Assembly (NCBI RefSeq): GCF_003252725.1
Contig: NZ_QEPO01000007.1
Coordinates: 1 to 64,000, forward strand
Reading direction: 5' to 3'
Length of the DNA: 64,000 nucleotides
From: Haemophilus parainfluenzae
GTDB taxonomy: Bacteria > Pseudomonadota > Gammaproteobacteria > Enterobacterales > Pasteurellaceae
Shown: in pieces, positions 1 to 7,939 of the stretch
Layout: the number at the start of each line of letters is the position of its first letter
How positions within the stretch are numbered: the first letter of the stretch is position 1
Program-made: the position numbers and the translations under genes
The notes under the pieces: model-generated
Told to the model about the DNA's origin: nothing
Seen by the model: the letters and a program-made list of their open reading frames with translations, nothing else
Databases searched by the model: none

Positions 1-42
1 ATAGCGGAGCAGAGAGAAATAGAAAAGTTATTAAAGGAATAA

Positions 43-160
43 TCCTGGCGGCGATAGAGCGGTGGTCCCACCTGACCCCATACCGAACTCAGAAGTGAAA
101 CGCCGATGCGCCGATGGTAGTGTGGGGTTTCCCCATGTGAGAGTAGGACACCGCCAGGTA
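43..160 (+). rRNA. rrf: 5S ribosomal RNA (canonical copy)
   Basis: Closely matches enterobacterial and Pasteurellaceae 5S rRNA, including the conserved loop C and loop E blocks (CCGAACTCAGAAGTGAAAC and the GATGGTAGTGTGGGG stretch). The terminal stem is formed by CCTGGCGG at 44-51 and CCGCCAGG at 151-158. It is the end of an rRNA operon; the 23S gene must end left of the window, and bases 1-42 are 23S-5S spacer. Ends are placed by homology and are uncertain by a base or two. Confidence 0.95.
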
Positions 161-210
161 CTTTTTATTTTGTTAGTTTATTTTTAGAGTAAATTAACAA
201 AATAAAAATT

Positions 211-325
211 TTGGCAGCAACAGTGCAATGGTCCCACCTGAATCCATATCGAACTCAGAAGTGAAACATTGTTACGCCGATGGTAGTGTGGGGCTTCCCC
301 ATGTGAGAGTAGGTCACTGCCAATT
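211..325 (+). rRNA. rrf: second, diverged 5S ribosomal RNA in tandem
   Basis: A second 5S gene about 50 bases after the first. The central conserved block and the TAGTGTGGGG...CCCCATGTGAGAGTAGG arm are kept, but helix I, helix II and part of loop C differ. The changes are compensated. Helix I is now TTGGCAG (211-217) with CTGCCAA (317-323). Helix II is GCAATG with CATTG in place of the usual CGGTG/CGCCG pairing. That argues for a foldable RNA rather than a decaying pseudogene. A doubled 5S at the end of an rRNA operon is known (E. coli rrnD), but such a diverged copy is unusual. Confidence 0.85.
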
Positions 326-339
326 ATACCTTATTTAGC

Positions 340-416
340 GGAGTGGTAGTTCAGCTGGTTAGAATACCTGCCTGTCACGCAGGGGGTCGCGGGTTCGAGT
401 CCCGTCCATTCCGCCA
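340..416 (+). tRNA. tRNA-Asp (GTC anticodon)
   Basis: A 77-base cloverleaf with CCA encoded. The acceptor arms are GGAGTGG and CCATTCC, the anticodon loop is CTGTCAC and the T arm is GGGTTCGAGTCCC. It is nearly identical to E. coli aspT and lies 14 bases after the second 5S, the same 5S-Asp-Trp order as in E. coli rrnC. It is probably cotranscribed with the rRNA operon. Confidence 0.97.
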
Positions 417-431
417 ATTCTTAATACCAAT

Positions 432-507
432 AGGGGCGTAGTTCAATTGGTAGAGCACCGGTCTCCAAAACCGGGTGTTGGGAGTTCGAGCCTCTCCGCC
501 CCTGCCA
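432..507 (+). tRNA. tRNA-Trp (CCA anticodon)
   Basis: A 76-base cloverleaf with CCA encoded. The acceptor arm is AGGGGCG with CGCCCCT and the anticodon loop is CTCCAAA. It differs from E. coli trpT by about one base. It is the last gene of the rRNA-tRNA transcript. No strong terminator is obvious in the 99 bases before mazG. Confidence 0.97.
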
Positions 508-606
508 TTATTCCATATCAAATTATCTCTAATTTTTGTAAGAATATTGTCTATTTTGCTATTCGTTTTATACTAATCGCACTTTTAGTATTTCAGAGAT
601 ATTCTT

Positions 607-1395
607 ATGTATTATTCAATTCAAGATTTTATTCAATTAATTGCGCAATTACGTAATCCTAATGGCGGTTGTCCTTGGGATCTTAAACAAAATTATGAAT
701 CAATGATTCCCTGTTTAACCGAAGAAACTTATGAAGTCATTGATGCCATCCAAAAGAAAGACATTGCTAATTTAAGGGAAGAGCTTGGCGATCTTTTATT
801 ACAGGTTGTATTTTTTAGTCAGCTTGCTTCTGAAGATGGTTATTTCACATTTGATGATGTCCTTAATGATATTTCTAAAAAGATTGTGCGTCGTCATCCT
901 CACGTGTTTGGAGATGCAACAGCAGGAAATGAAGAAGAGGCATTAGCTCGTTGGAATAGTATCAAAGCACAAGAGAAATCAGTTCAAGAAAAACGTTCTA
1001 TTTTAGATGATATTCCGAATGCTTTTCCTGCATTGTTAAGAGCACAAAAAATGCAAAAACAATGTTCAAAGATTGGATTTGATTGGGATGATGTTGAACC
1101 TGTATTAGCAAAAGTTGAAGAAGAATTGCAAGAAGTAAGGGATGAAATCAATCAAACTCTTCGTAATCAGGAAAAAATAGAAGATGAAATTGGGGATTTA
1201 TTTTTTGCAACGGTTAATTTATCTCGACATCTCAAATGTAATGCAGAAGAGGCTTTGCGTAAGGCGAATAATAAATTTGAACAACGTTTTCGTAAAGTAG
1301 AAGAAAAAGCATTGGAACGAGGTTCATCAGTTAAAGATCTTTCTTTAATTGAAATGGATATCCTATGGGATGAAGTGAAAAGAGAAGAAAAATAA
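607..1395 (+). CDS. mazG: Nucleoside triphosphate pyrophosphohydrolase MazG
   Basis: 262 residues, the usual length of bacterial MazG (E. coli 263). The enzyme hydrolyses (d)NTPs to monophosphate and pyrophosphate, as cytoplasmic housecleaning. Two MazG helical domains are visible. The first has [10 protein letters not shown] (about residues 38-47) and the metal-binding EELGDLLLQ (about 58-66). The second has [10 protein letters not shown] (about 171) and EDEIGDLFF (about 191). The start ATG has only a weak upstream purine stretch, so translation initiation looks poor, but this ATG gives the family N-terminus. It stands alone between tRNA-Trp and a convergent transporter. Confidence 0.95.
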   Translation: MYYSIQDFIQLIAQLRNPNGGCPWDLKQNYESMIPCLTEETYEVIDAIQKKDIANLREELGDLLLQVVFFSQLASEDGYFTFDDVLNDISKKIVRRHPHVFGDATAGNEEEALARWNSIKAQEKSVQEKRSILDDIPNAFPALLRAQKMQKQCSKIGFDWDDVEPVLAKVEEELQEVRDEINQTLRNQEKIEDEIGDLFFATVNLSRHLKCNAEEALRKANNKFEQRFRKVEEKALERGSSVKDLSLIEMDILWDEVKREEK

Positions 1396-1402
1396 TTGAA
1401 AT

Positions 1403-1431
1403 GGCAGAGGGAGTTTTCCTCTGCCATTTTT
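1403..1431. terminator. Rho-independent terminator after mazG
   Basis: Perfect 8-bp stem GGCAGAGG (1403-1410) / CCTCTGCC (1418-1425), 7-base loop, followed by ATTTTTTTATTTT. It lies between convergent mazG and the TSUP gene and probably serves mazG. Confidence 0.85.
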
Positions 1432-2226
1432 TTATTTTATAGCATGGATAAGTAACATATAGGCACTAATCACCAGTAAAATAATGCCTAATAGTTTTTT
1501 GACTAAGTGCGGTGATAATTTACCTCGGATTTTCATTGAGAAAAATCCGGTTACAAAAGCACTTAATACAACAATAATCACAATCGAAAAATTGACATAA
1601 CCAATTTGCCAACCAAAGTGATAAGTTGAGTTTTTTGAAAGATAGCCATAAAGGCTACCTAGCCCACCAATAAACATCATTGCATTGGTATAAGGGGCAA
1701 TTTGATGGACTTTAACGGATTTTAACTGACCAATTAAAGGTGCCATAATTGAGCCTCCTCCAATGCCGGTCATGCCAGCAATAAATCCACCTACCGTTGA
1801 AAGCCCTATCCCTTTAATCGTTTCATCTTCTGTAGATTGCTGAGTTATTGCGGTTTCTTTACTAAAAATAGTACGAATTGCCAATAGGGAAAGCGTGATA
1901 ACAAACACACTGATAATAGCAATATCAGGTACATAAAAACTGGATTCGAATCCTAGCTGCACACCAATAATCATACTCACAGACCAAATGAGCATCGCTT
2001 TGTAATTAATCGATACTTTTTGTTTGTAAAAATAAATTAAGTTAATAAAGGATGATCCCATGACAATCGTCAATGATGTCGCAGCAATCATTTGTAAGGG
2101 AAACTGTGGGAATAAGGTGTAGAGAATAGGCACCATCAATACGCCGCCACCAATGCCAAAAATGGCGGACATAATATTTGTCATCACACCACATAAAATT
2201 AAAATAAAAATTAACTGTAAACTCAT
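1432..2226 (-). CDS. TauE/SafE (TSUP) family membrane anion exporter
   Basis: 264 residues, almost entirely hydrophobic, with about 7-8 membrane segments. The internal duplication typical of TSUP proteins is present: the motif GIGGG occurs near residue 24 (FGIGGGVLMVP) and again near 155 (TGIGGGSIMAP). The family moves sulfite, sulfoacetate, sulfate or other small organic anions across the inner membrane. AAGGAG precedes the ATG. It is divergent from the sulfatase operon and shares its 213-base control region. It could therefore dispose of the sulfate that the sulfatase releases; that role is inference from position. A canonical uptake sequence lies inside the gene at 1505. Confidence 0.85.
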   Translation of the reverse strand: MSLQLIFILILCGVMTNIMSAIFGIGGGVLMVPILYTLFPQFPLQMIAATSLTIVMGSSFINLIYFYKQKVSINYKAMLIWSVSMIIGVQLGFESSFYVPDIAIISVFVITLSLLAIRTIFSKETAITQQSTEDETIKGIGLSTVGGFIAGMTGIGGGSIMAPLIGQLKSVKVHQIAPYTNAMMFIGGLGSLYGYLSKNSTYHFGWQIGYVNFSIVIIVVLSAFVTGFFSMKIRGKLSPHLVKKLLGIILLVISAYMLLIHAIK

Positions 2227-2284
2227 TTAAAACTCCTTTTTTGTGGGAGTACGGCATTATTATTCTTTTGGATAAATAAATAAT

Positions 2285-2302
2285 TTATGATCTTGCTCAT
2301 AA
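2285..2302. promoter_or_regulatory. Crp/Fnr-family dyad, distal copy (TTATGA-N6-TCATAA)
   Basis: Perfect palindrome with 6-base arms and a 6-base spacer, the geometry of Crp-family operators but with the core TATGA instead of TGTGA. The same variant recurs at 2357-2372. It may be the operator of the Crp/Fnr-like regulator encoded in the downstream operon; this is inference from the repeated motif. Confidence 0.5.
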
Positions 2303-2333
2303 TTATCTATAAAAACAGACTTTATTTTAATTT

Positions 2334-2349
2334 TGTGATCCTTCTCACA
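2334..2349. promoter_or_regulatory. CRP-cAMP binding site (TGTGA-N6-TCACA)
   Basis: Exact consensus CRP half sites with a 6-base spacer, centred at 2341.5. A -10 like hexamer TATGCT sits at 2371-2376. A start about base 2383 would put the CRP site at -41.5, the classical class II activation position for the SSS-sulfatase operon. The site could equally act on the divergent TSUP gene. Confidence 0.75.
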
Positions 2350-2356
2350 CAATCAG

Positions 2357-2372
2357 TATGACAATTATCATA
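2357..2372. promoter_or_regulatory. Crp/Fnr-family dyad, proximal copy (TATGA-N6-TCATA)
   Basis: Perfect 5-base arms with a 6-base spacer, same variant core as at 2285-2302. It covers the region between a putative -35 and the TATGCT -10, so a protein bound here would most likely repress, or swap with CRP bound 23 bases upstream. Confidence 0.5.
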
Positions 2373-2439
2373 TGCTCTTTATACACCTAGCAGTAGTCTA
2401 TAAATGGAATTTAATAATGGCTTCTACAAGGAGGAGCGT

Positions 2440-4152
2440 ATGCTATTAACAGTTTCGAGTTTCCTCATCGTAACGGCTTTAGTGGCCTATGTTTCATGGC
2501 TACGTACTAAAAACGATGATTTAACCACCTCGAAAGGTTATTTCTTAGCGGGACGAGGATTAAGCGGTATTGTGATTGGTTGCTCAATGGTGCTGACCTC
2601 TCTTTCAACAGAGCAATTGATTGGCGTGAATGCCGTTTCTTATCAAAACAACTTTTCTATTATTGCGTGGACAGTACCAACTGTGATTCCGCTTTGTTTC
2701 TTGGCACTTTATATGTTGCCGAAATATTTGCGTAACGGTTATACCACCATTCCAGAATTCTTTGAAAATCGTTTTGACCGACAAACTCGTTTGATTATGT
2801 CAGGGTTATTCTTAGTCTTCTATCTTTTAATCGTTATTCCGACCGCACTTTATACCGGAGCGATTGCCTTTAATAAAATCTTCAATCTAGAAACTATTTT
2901 CGGATTAAGTTATGCGCAAGCAATTGTCTATACTGTAATTGCTATCGGTGTAGTTGGTGCGATTTATGCGATTTTTGGTGGGTTAAAAGCGGTAGCCGTT
3001 TCCGATACTATCAATGCCGTAATTTTAGTGATTGGTGCATTGCTTGTGCCTGTATTTGCATTGCTTTATTTAGGTAATGGTAGCATTTCTGAAGGCTTGA
3101 ATATTATCACTACCACTCACGTTGAAAAATGGAACGCCATTGGTAGCTCAACAGACTCTACTCCTTGGCCAACAATTTTTACCGGTATTATGGTTGTTCA
3201 CTTCTTCTATTGGACAACGAACCAAGCTATCGTACAGCGTTGTTTAGGGGCGAAGGATTTAGCATCGGGTCAAAAAGGGATTTTGATTGCTGCACTTTTC
3301 CTACTCACATTACCGATTATTCTTAATTTACCGGGTTTATTGAGTTTCCATATTTTAGGTGAAGGCTTAAATCCAATAGATACATCTTATCCATTGTTGG
3401 TTAATAAAGTGATGCCGACTGCATTGCAAGGTTTCTTTATTGCGGCACTTTTCGGCGCGATTTTAAGTACCTTTAACTCATTCTTAAACTCTGCAGCGAC
3501 CATTTATTGTAAAGACTTATTACCATCTATCAGTAAAAAACAACGTACTGATCAAGAATTGATCGTCTATGCGAAAAAAGTCTCTACCATTATGGCGATT
3601 GTGACCATGATTATTGGCCCACTTTTGATGTTTGGTACAGATGGTATCTTCTTAATCACTAAACGCTTTGCCGGTTTTGTGAATATTCCAATCGTGGCGC
3701 TATTTGCTGTGGGTTTATTTAATAAAACGGTTTCAGGCTTGGCTGCACGTATTGCTTTACTTGTACACGTAGTACTTTATTTCAGTATTGTTTGGGTGTT
3801 CAATGTGAAAATCAATTTCGTGTATGTGATGGGCGGATTATTCGTATTTGATGTTGTCTTCATGTTGATTTTAGGTCAATTCTTAAAACGTGAGCCTTAT
3901 GTAGAAAATACCGTCAATAAAGGCGACGTGGATTTAACCAATTGGAAATACATTAAAGTGACGTCTGTTTCATTAATTCTTGGTTTAATTGCGCTTTATG
4001 CATTCTTATCACCAATTGGTATTGCTTCACCAGATGGCAATCCAATGTTAGTGTTGGAAGTGTATGCGGTATTACAACTCATCGTGTTGATTGTCTTTAG
4101 ACCAAAAAATGAAAAAACAGAACATCAATTACATCTTTCTAACCAACATTAA
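2440..4152 (+). CDS. Sodium:solute symporter (SSS/SLC5 family), YidK-like
   Basis: 570 residues from the ATG chosen here, which follows AAGGAGGAG at an ideal 4-5 bases; an in-frame ATG 36 bases upstream lacks such a site. The protein has about 13-14 membrane helices. It carries the SSS core, including [13 protein letters not shown] near the N-terminus and the [13 protein letters not shown] segment after helix 3. Length and neighbourhood resemble E. coli YidK (571 residues), which sits next to a sulfatase. It is first gene of an operon with a cytoplasmic sulfatase, so it probably imports the sulfated substrate with Na+. The substrate is not identifiable from sequence. Confidence 0.9.
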   Translation: MLLTVSSFLIVTALVAYVSWLRTKNDDLTTSKGYFLAGRGLSGIVIGCSMVLTSLSTEQLIGVNAVSYQNNFSIIAWTVPTVIPLCFLALYMLPKYLRNGYTTIPEFFENRFDRQTRLIMSGLFLVFYLLIVIPTALYTGAIAFNKIFNLETIFGLSYAQAIVYTVIAIGVVGAIYAIFGGLKAVAVSDTINAVILVIGALLVPVFALLYLGNGSISEGLNIITTTHVEKWNAIGSSTDSTPWPTIFTGIMVVHFFYWTTNQAIVQRCLGAKDLASGQKGILIAALFLLTLPIILNLPGLLSFHILGEGLNPIDTSYPLLVNKVMPTALQGFFIAALFGAILSTFNSFLNSAATIYCKDLLPSISKKQRTDQELIVYAKKVSTIMAIVTMIIGPLLMFGTDGIFLITKRFAGFVNIPIVALFAVGLFNKTVSGLAARIALLVHVVLYFSIVWVFNVKINFVYVMGGLFVFDVVFMLILGQFLKREPYVENTVNKGDVDLTNWKYIKVTSVSLILGLIALYAFLSPIGIASPDGNPMLVLEVYAVLQLIVLIVFRPKNEKTEHQLHLSNQH

Positions 4153-4158
4153 GAAGTC

Positions 4159-4179
4159 GGGCGTACATCACGTACGCCC
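4159..4179 (+). terminator. Intercistronic hairpin between symporter and sulfatase
   Basis: 8-bp perfect stem GGGCGTAC / GTACGCCC with a 5-base loop. It is followed only by TTAAAAT, not a real T tract. It lies 23 bases before the sulfatase ATG. Probably a partial terminator or mRNA-stabilising hairpin that sets expression ratios rather than a full stop. Confidence 0.5.
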
Positions 4180-4201
4180 TTAAAATAGATAAGGATTGTG
4201 T

Positions 4202-5647
4202 ATGAACATTATCTATATTTTACTCGACCAAGTGCGTAAAGATATGCTGGGTGCTTATGGTCACCAGATCGTTAAAACCCCGAATATCGATCGTCTAGCT
4301 AAAGATGGCGTGCGTTTTAATAATGCTTTTACACCAGCTTCCGTTTGTGGACCTGCACGGACATCACTCTTTACTGGTTTAATGCCGTCCACACATGGCA
4401 TCATTCGTAATGGTGAAAAAGGCGGTACAGGTGAAGTGAGTGAAGCTGCACCAAATATCGGTAAACTAGATGGCTATAACACCTATGTCGTAGGAAAATG
4501 GCACGTTGGGACAAAATCCGTACCAGAAGATTACGGCATTAAAGGGCATAACTTTGATGGCTATGGTTATCCAGGCAGTGGCGTGTATAAAAATTTAGTG
4601 TTCAACCAACCGCCAACACATTCCAATCGTTATAAAGAATGGTTAGATGAAAAAGGTTATGAGATCCCTGAAGTGAGTCGTGCTTATTTTGGTGATAACC
4701 CACATTTACGGGTGCAAGAGCTTTGTGGGTTGCTTTCAGGCACAAAAGAACAAACCATCCCGTATTTCATTATTGATGAGGCGAAAAGCTATATCAGCCA
4801 ATCGCTCACTGAAAATAAACCGTTCTTCACATGGATTAATTTCTGGGGACCGCATACACCCTGTATCGTGCCAGAACCTTATTATTCTATGTATCGAAAA
4901 GAAGATGTGGTACTAGATGAAAGCTTCTTCAAACCACTAGAAGGCAAACCAGGACACTATCGTACTATCTCTAAAATGTGGGGGATGTGGGAGGCGAGTG
5001 AAGATCATTGGAAAGAGGTTATCACAAAATTCTGGGGCTATATTACCCTGATTGATGATGCAATTGGTGAGCTCTTTGCTTTCTTAGAAAATAAGGGCAT
5101 TTATGACCGCACTTTTATTGTGGCAACCGCGGATCATGGTGATGCGATGGGTGCTCATCGAATGATTGAGAAAGGGGAGTTCATGTTCGATACCACCTAC
5201 AACATCCCGATGATTATCAAAGACCCGAATTCAAATCGTGTTAATCAACAAGATGATAATCTTGTCTATCTCCATGATTTAACCTCTACCGTTTATGATT
5301 TGGCTAATCAGCCGATTCCTTCTGCCTTTGAAGGAGAAAGTATTTTGCCGATCGTTCGTCAACATCAAGATAATCAACGCAAAGGGATATTGGCACAGTT
5401 AGCGGGGCATTTCGTCTATTTTGAACAACGCATGTGGCACCGTAAAGACTATAAATTAGTGTTTAATGCTTCGGACATTTGTGAGCTTTATGATGTGAAA
5501 AATGATCCAACTGAAATGCATAATTTGTTCTACAAACCAGAATATGAAGCGGTCAAAAAAGAGATGCTAGAAGAAATGCGTCAAGAAATGAAACGCTTAA
5601 ATGATCCATTAGAAAACTGGGTATATCGGATTATCAACGAAGTGTAA
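4202..5647 (+). CDS. Type I sulfatase, Cys-type, cytoplasmic (YidJ-like)
   Basis: 481 residues from the ATG 6 bases after AAGGA; a TTG two codons upstream is less likely. Arylsulfatase/alkaline phosphatase-fold hydrolase of sulfate esters. The active-site motif is CGPAR at residues 49-53, so Cys49 should be converted to formylglycine. Other visible elements are the N-terminal metal ligands in LLDQVRKDMLG (Asp9), NFWGPHTPC and TADHGDAMGAH. The C-terminal ELYDVKNDPTEMHNL element is typical of sulfatases. There is no signal peptide, so it acts in the cytoplasm on an imported substrate. The maturase is encoded two genes downstream. Confidence 0.92.
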   Translation: MNIIYILLDQVRKDMLGAYGHQIVKTPNIDRLAKDGVRFNNAFTPASVCGPARTSLFTGLMPSTHGIIRNGEKGGTGEVSEAAPNIGKLDGYNTYVVGKWHVGTKSVPEDYGIKGHNFDGYGYPGSGVYKNLVFNQPPTHSNRYKEWLDEKGYEIPEVSRAYFGDNPHLRVQELCGLLSGTKEQTIPYFIIDEAKSYISQSLTENKPFFTWINFWGPHTPCIVPEPYYSMYRKEDVVLDESFFKPLEGKPGHYRTISKMWGMWEASEDHWKEVITKFWGYITLIDDAIGELFAFLENKGIYDRTFIVATADHGDAMGAHRMIEKGEFMFDTTYNIPMIIKDPNSNRVNQQDDNLVYLHDLTSTVYDLANQPIPSAFEGESILPIVRQHQDNQRKGILAQLAGHFVYFEQRMWHRKDYKLVFNASDICELYDVKNDPTEMHNLFYKPEYEAVKKEMLEEMRQEMKRLNDPLENWVYRIINEV

Positions 5648-5685
5648 AACCAATAAAAAAATGACCGCACTTTTAAGGGACGATT

Positions 5686-6273
5686 ATGGAAAATTGCGCA
5701 ATCAAGCCTACTGAGTTATCACATTGTCAGCTTACCGAGTTACATCACTTGCCGAAAGGCTCCTTCTTGTATCAACAAGGTGAGGCGGCACATGAGTTTT
5801 ATTATGTGCAAGCTGGCTTGATTGGCTTATTTCATACCCTTGAAAATGGCAAGGAAAGCTTGGTGCGGTTATATTCCAAAGGGGATTATTTTGGTTTCCG
5901 AACCTTATTCTCCATGACGGATAAACACTATCATTGCAATGCTAAAGTCTTAATTGATGCAGAGATTATTCGCATCAAGCCCAATGTAGTAAGTGAGTTT
6001 TTTACGCATAATACGGTGATGAGCCAATGTTTATTGCAGATCTTGGCAGATGAACTACGCGAAGCCGAAGAGCGTTTGGCAAAAAGTGCCTATTTACGCA
6101 CCTTAGATCGTGTGATGGATAGTTTATATTTCCTCAAACAAAACTTTCCTGATTATAATTGGACGTATCGCGAAATTGCAGAATATGCTGGCTGTGAAAC
6201 GGAAACCGCGATTCGTATTGCAAAAGAACTCAAACAAAATGGCGCATTTGATCGAATATCAGGTCATGAATAA
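5686..6273 (+). CDS. Crp/Fnr-family transcriptional regulator of the sulfatase operon
   Basis: 195 residues, a little shorter than CRP (210). The N-terminal half is a cyclic-nucleotide-type beta roll (HLPKGSFLYQQGEAAHEFYYV, then GDYFGFRTLF). A dimerisation helix follows (about 112-145), then a winged helix-turn-helix with YREIAEYAGCETETAIRIAK (about 159-178). The wing is short. There is no N-terminal FNR-type Cys cluster. Start is supported by AAGGGA 7 bases upstream; an uptake sequence overlaps the leader at 5664. It lies between sulfatase and maturase, so it most likely controls this operon, perhaps through the TATGA-N6-TCATA dyads upstream. The ligand is unknown. Confidence 0.88.
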   Translation: MENCAIKPTELSHCQLTELHHLPKGSFLYQQGEAAHEFYYVQAGLIGLFHTLENGKESLVRLYSKGDYFGFRTLFSMTDKHYHCNAKVLIDAEIIRIKPNVVSEFFTHNTVMSQCLLQILADELREAEERLAKSAYLRTLDRVMDSLYFLKQNFPDYNWTYREIAEYAGCETETAIRIAKELKQNGAFDRISGHE

Positions 6274-6294
6274 TGTTGTAACAAAGGATGGTTG

Positions 6295-7440
6295 ATGTCT
6301 GTTTTTCCACCACAAGCTCACTTTCACTTAATGGCGAAACCAAGCAGTTTTCACTGTAACATTCAGTGTGAATATTGCTTCTATTTGGAAAAATCAGAAC
6401 AGTTTGGGCAACATGCGCCTTTTATGTCAAAAGACACCTTAAAACATTACGTCAAAAACTATATCCAATCTCACGCTGGCAATGTAGTTGAATTTGCTTG
6501 GCAAGGTGGCGAACCCACTCTTTTAGGCTTAGATTTTTATCGACAAGCCGTTGAATATCAGCAGGAATTTGCTCAAGGTAAACAGATCTCAAACGCCTTT
6601 CAAACCAATGGTATTGCCCTTAATCAGCAATGGGCTGCATTTTTCAAACAGCATCATTTTCTCATTGGGCTTTCTATTGACGGTTTAAGTGCCGTGCATA
6701 ATCGTTATCGAATTTCGGGTAACGGCAACCCCACTTTTGAAAAAGTCGTAAAAGCATTAAATCTGCTGCAAGAATATGGCGTGGAATTTAATACGCTTAC
6801 CGTCATTAATGATCAAAACTGGCAAAAAGGAAGAGAAACTTATTTAGCGCTCAAACAGCTTGGCTCGGCTTATATGCAGTTTATTCCTATTGTCGAACGT
6901 CATGCACAAACACAATCTGTCACCGATTTTTCAGTACCATCAGAAGGTTATGGACAATTTCTCGTGGATGTCTTTCATGAATGGTATGAGCATGATGTAG
7001 GAAAAATTTATGTGTCGCAGTTTGATAATCTGCTTGGACAATGGCTTGGTTATCCTTCTACAACCTGTGTTCATCAACCTACTTGCGGGCAATCGCTTGT
7101 CACGGAAGCCAATGGCGATGTGTATGCTTGCGATCATTTTGTGTATCCCGAATACAAGGTCGGAAATTTAACTCAGCAACCTTTAACAGAGATTGTGCTT
7201 TCCAGTAAACAGCAACAATTCGGTTTAGAAAAATTACAAAAATTGACCGCACTTTGTCAGCGTTGTGAGTTTCGTAAACTCTGTTATGGAGGCTGCCCGA
7301 AACATCGTTTTGTTTCTCTCGAAAATGAACCCAATCCACATAATTATTTATGTGCTTCTTACCGTTATTTCTTTGAACAAACGGCGCCTTATATGCAAGC
7401 GATGGCTCGCCAAATTCGGTTACATCCATCAGCCACTTAA
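6295..7440 (+). CDS. Anaerobic sulfatase-maturating enzyme (radical SAM, SPASM)
   Basis: 381 residues from the ATG behind AAAGGA; a TTG one codon earlier is less likely. The radical SAM cluster is Cys21-x3-Cys25-x2-Cys28 (CNIQCEYC). The C-terminal half has the seven-Cys SPASM pattern, including TTCVHQPTCGQS, VYACDH and CQRCEFRKLCYGGC, which binds two auxiliary 4Fe-4S clusters. It oxidises the active-site Cys of the sulfatase encoded upstream to formylglycine without oxygen. It starts 21 bases after the regulator stop. An uptake sequence at 7246 lies within the coding region. Confidence 0.93.
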   Translation: MSVFPPQAHFHLMAKPSSFHCNIQCEYCFYLEKSEQFGQHAPFMSKDTLKHYVKNYIQSHAGNVVEFAWQGGEPTLLGLDFYRQAVEYQQEFAQGKQISNAFQTNGIALNQQWAAFFKQHHFLIGLSIDGLSAVHNRYRISGNGNPTFEKVVKALNLLQEYGVEFNTLTVINDQNWQKGRETYLALKQLGSAYMQFIPIVERHAQTQSVTDFSVPSEGYGQFLVDVFHEWYEHDVGKIYVSQFDNLLGQWLGYPSTTCVHQPTCGQSLVTEANGDVYACDHFVYPEYKVGNLTQQPLTEIVLSSKQQQFGLEKLQKLTALCQRCEFRKLCYGGCPKHRFVSLENEPNPHNYLCASYRYFFEQTAPYMQAMARQIRLHPSAT

Positions 7441-7477
7441 GGTAGAATAGCATTTTCTACTTTACGTTTTGATTGAT

Positions 7478-7807
7478 ATGAATCCTTGGACATTACTCGC
7501 TATTTCGATTTGCCTTGAAATTGTGGCAACGAATTTATTAAAAGTCAGCGATGGCTTTACCAAACTTTTACCTACAATTGGATCATTAACCTTATATGCC
7601 ATTTCATTTTATTTTGTCTCTCTTGTATTCCGCACCCTTTCCGTGGGCTTGGTTTACGCCATTTGGTCGGGAGTTGGCATTGTTTTGACGGCCATTGTGG
7701 CGTATTTCGCTTTTGGTCAGAAAATCGATACCGCTGGGCTGATTGGTATGGCATTGATTATCAGCGGTGTTTTAGTGATTAACTTGTTTTCTCAAACAGG
7801 GCATTAA
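7478..7807 (+). CDS. SMR-family small multidrug transporter (EmrE-like)
   Basis: 109 residues, four membrane helices, aligning along its length with EmrE. The coupling glutamate is present (Glu14 in SICLEIVATNLLK). The YAIWSGVGIVL signature of helix 3 and a final VLVINLFS are also present. The family exchanges protons for cationic drugs or guanidinium-type compounds. It is 37 bases after the maturase and has no clear Shine-Dalgarno, so it may be coupled to the sulfatase operon. Whether it moves a product of that pathway is speculative. Confidence 0.9.
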   Translation: MNPWTLLAISICLEIVATNLLKVSDGFTKLLPTIGSLTLYAISFYFVSLVFRTLSVGLVYAIWSGVGIVLTAIVAYFAFGQKIDTAGLIGMALIISGVLVINLFSQTGH

Positions 7808-7939
7808 TCCTCCAAATGAAATGTGGTCAAGCTCACAAATTTTATTTTTCTTCAAAATAAAATTATGTTGGTAATCAATTCATCGCTATAATTCTCCAGC
7901 ATTTTTAACCGCACTTTGTGCAACTTTAAAGGAAATTCT

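Noticed and set aside
211-325. Second 5S as a pseudogene
   Set aside because: Helix changes are paired on both strands, which random decay would not give.
447-656. 69-codon open frame overlapping tRNA-Trp and the start of mazG
   Set aside because: It runs through the tRNA and out of frame with mazG; no ribosome binding site and no protein-like features.
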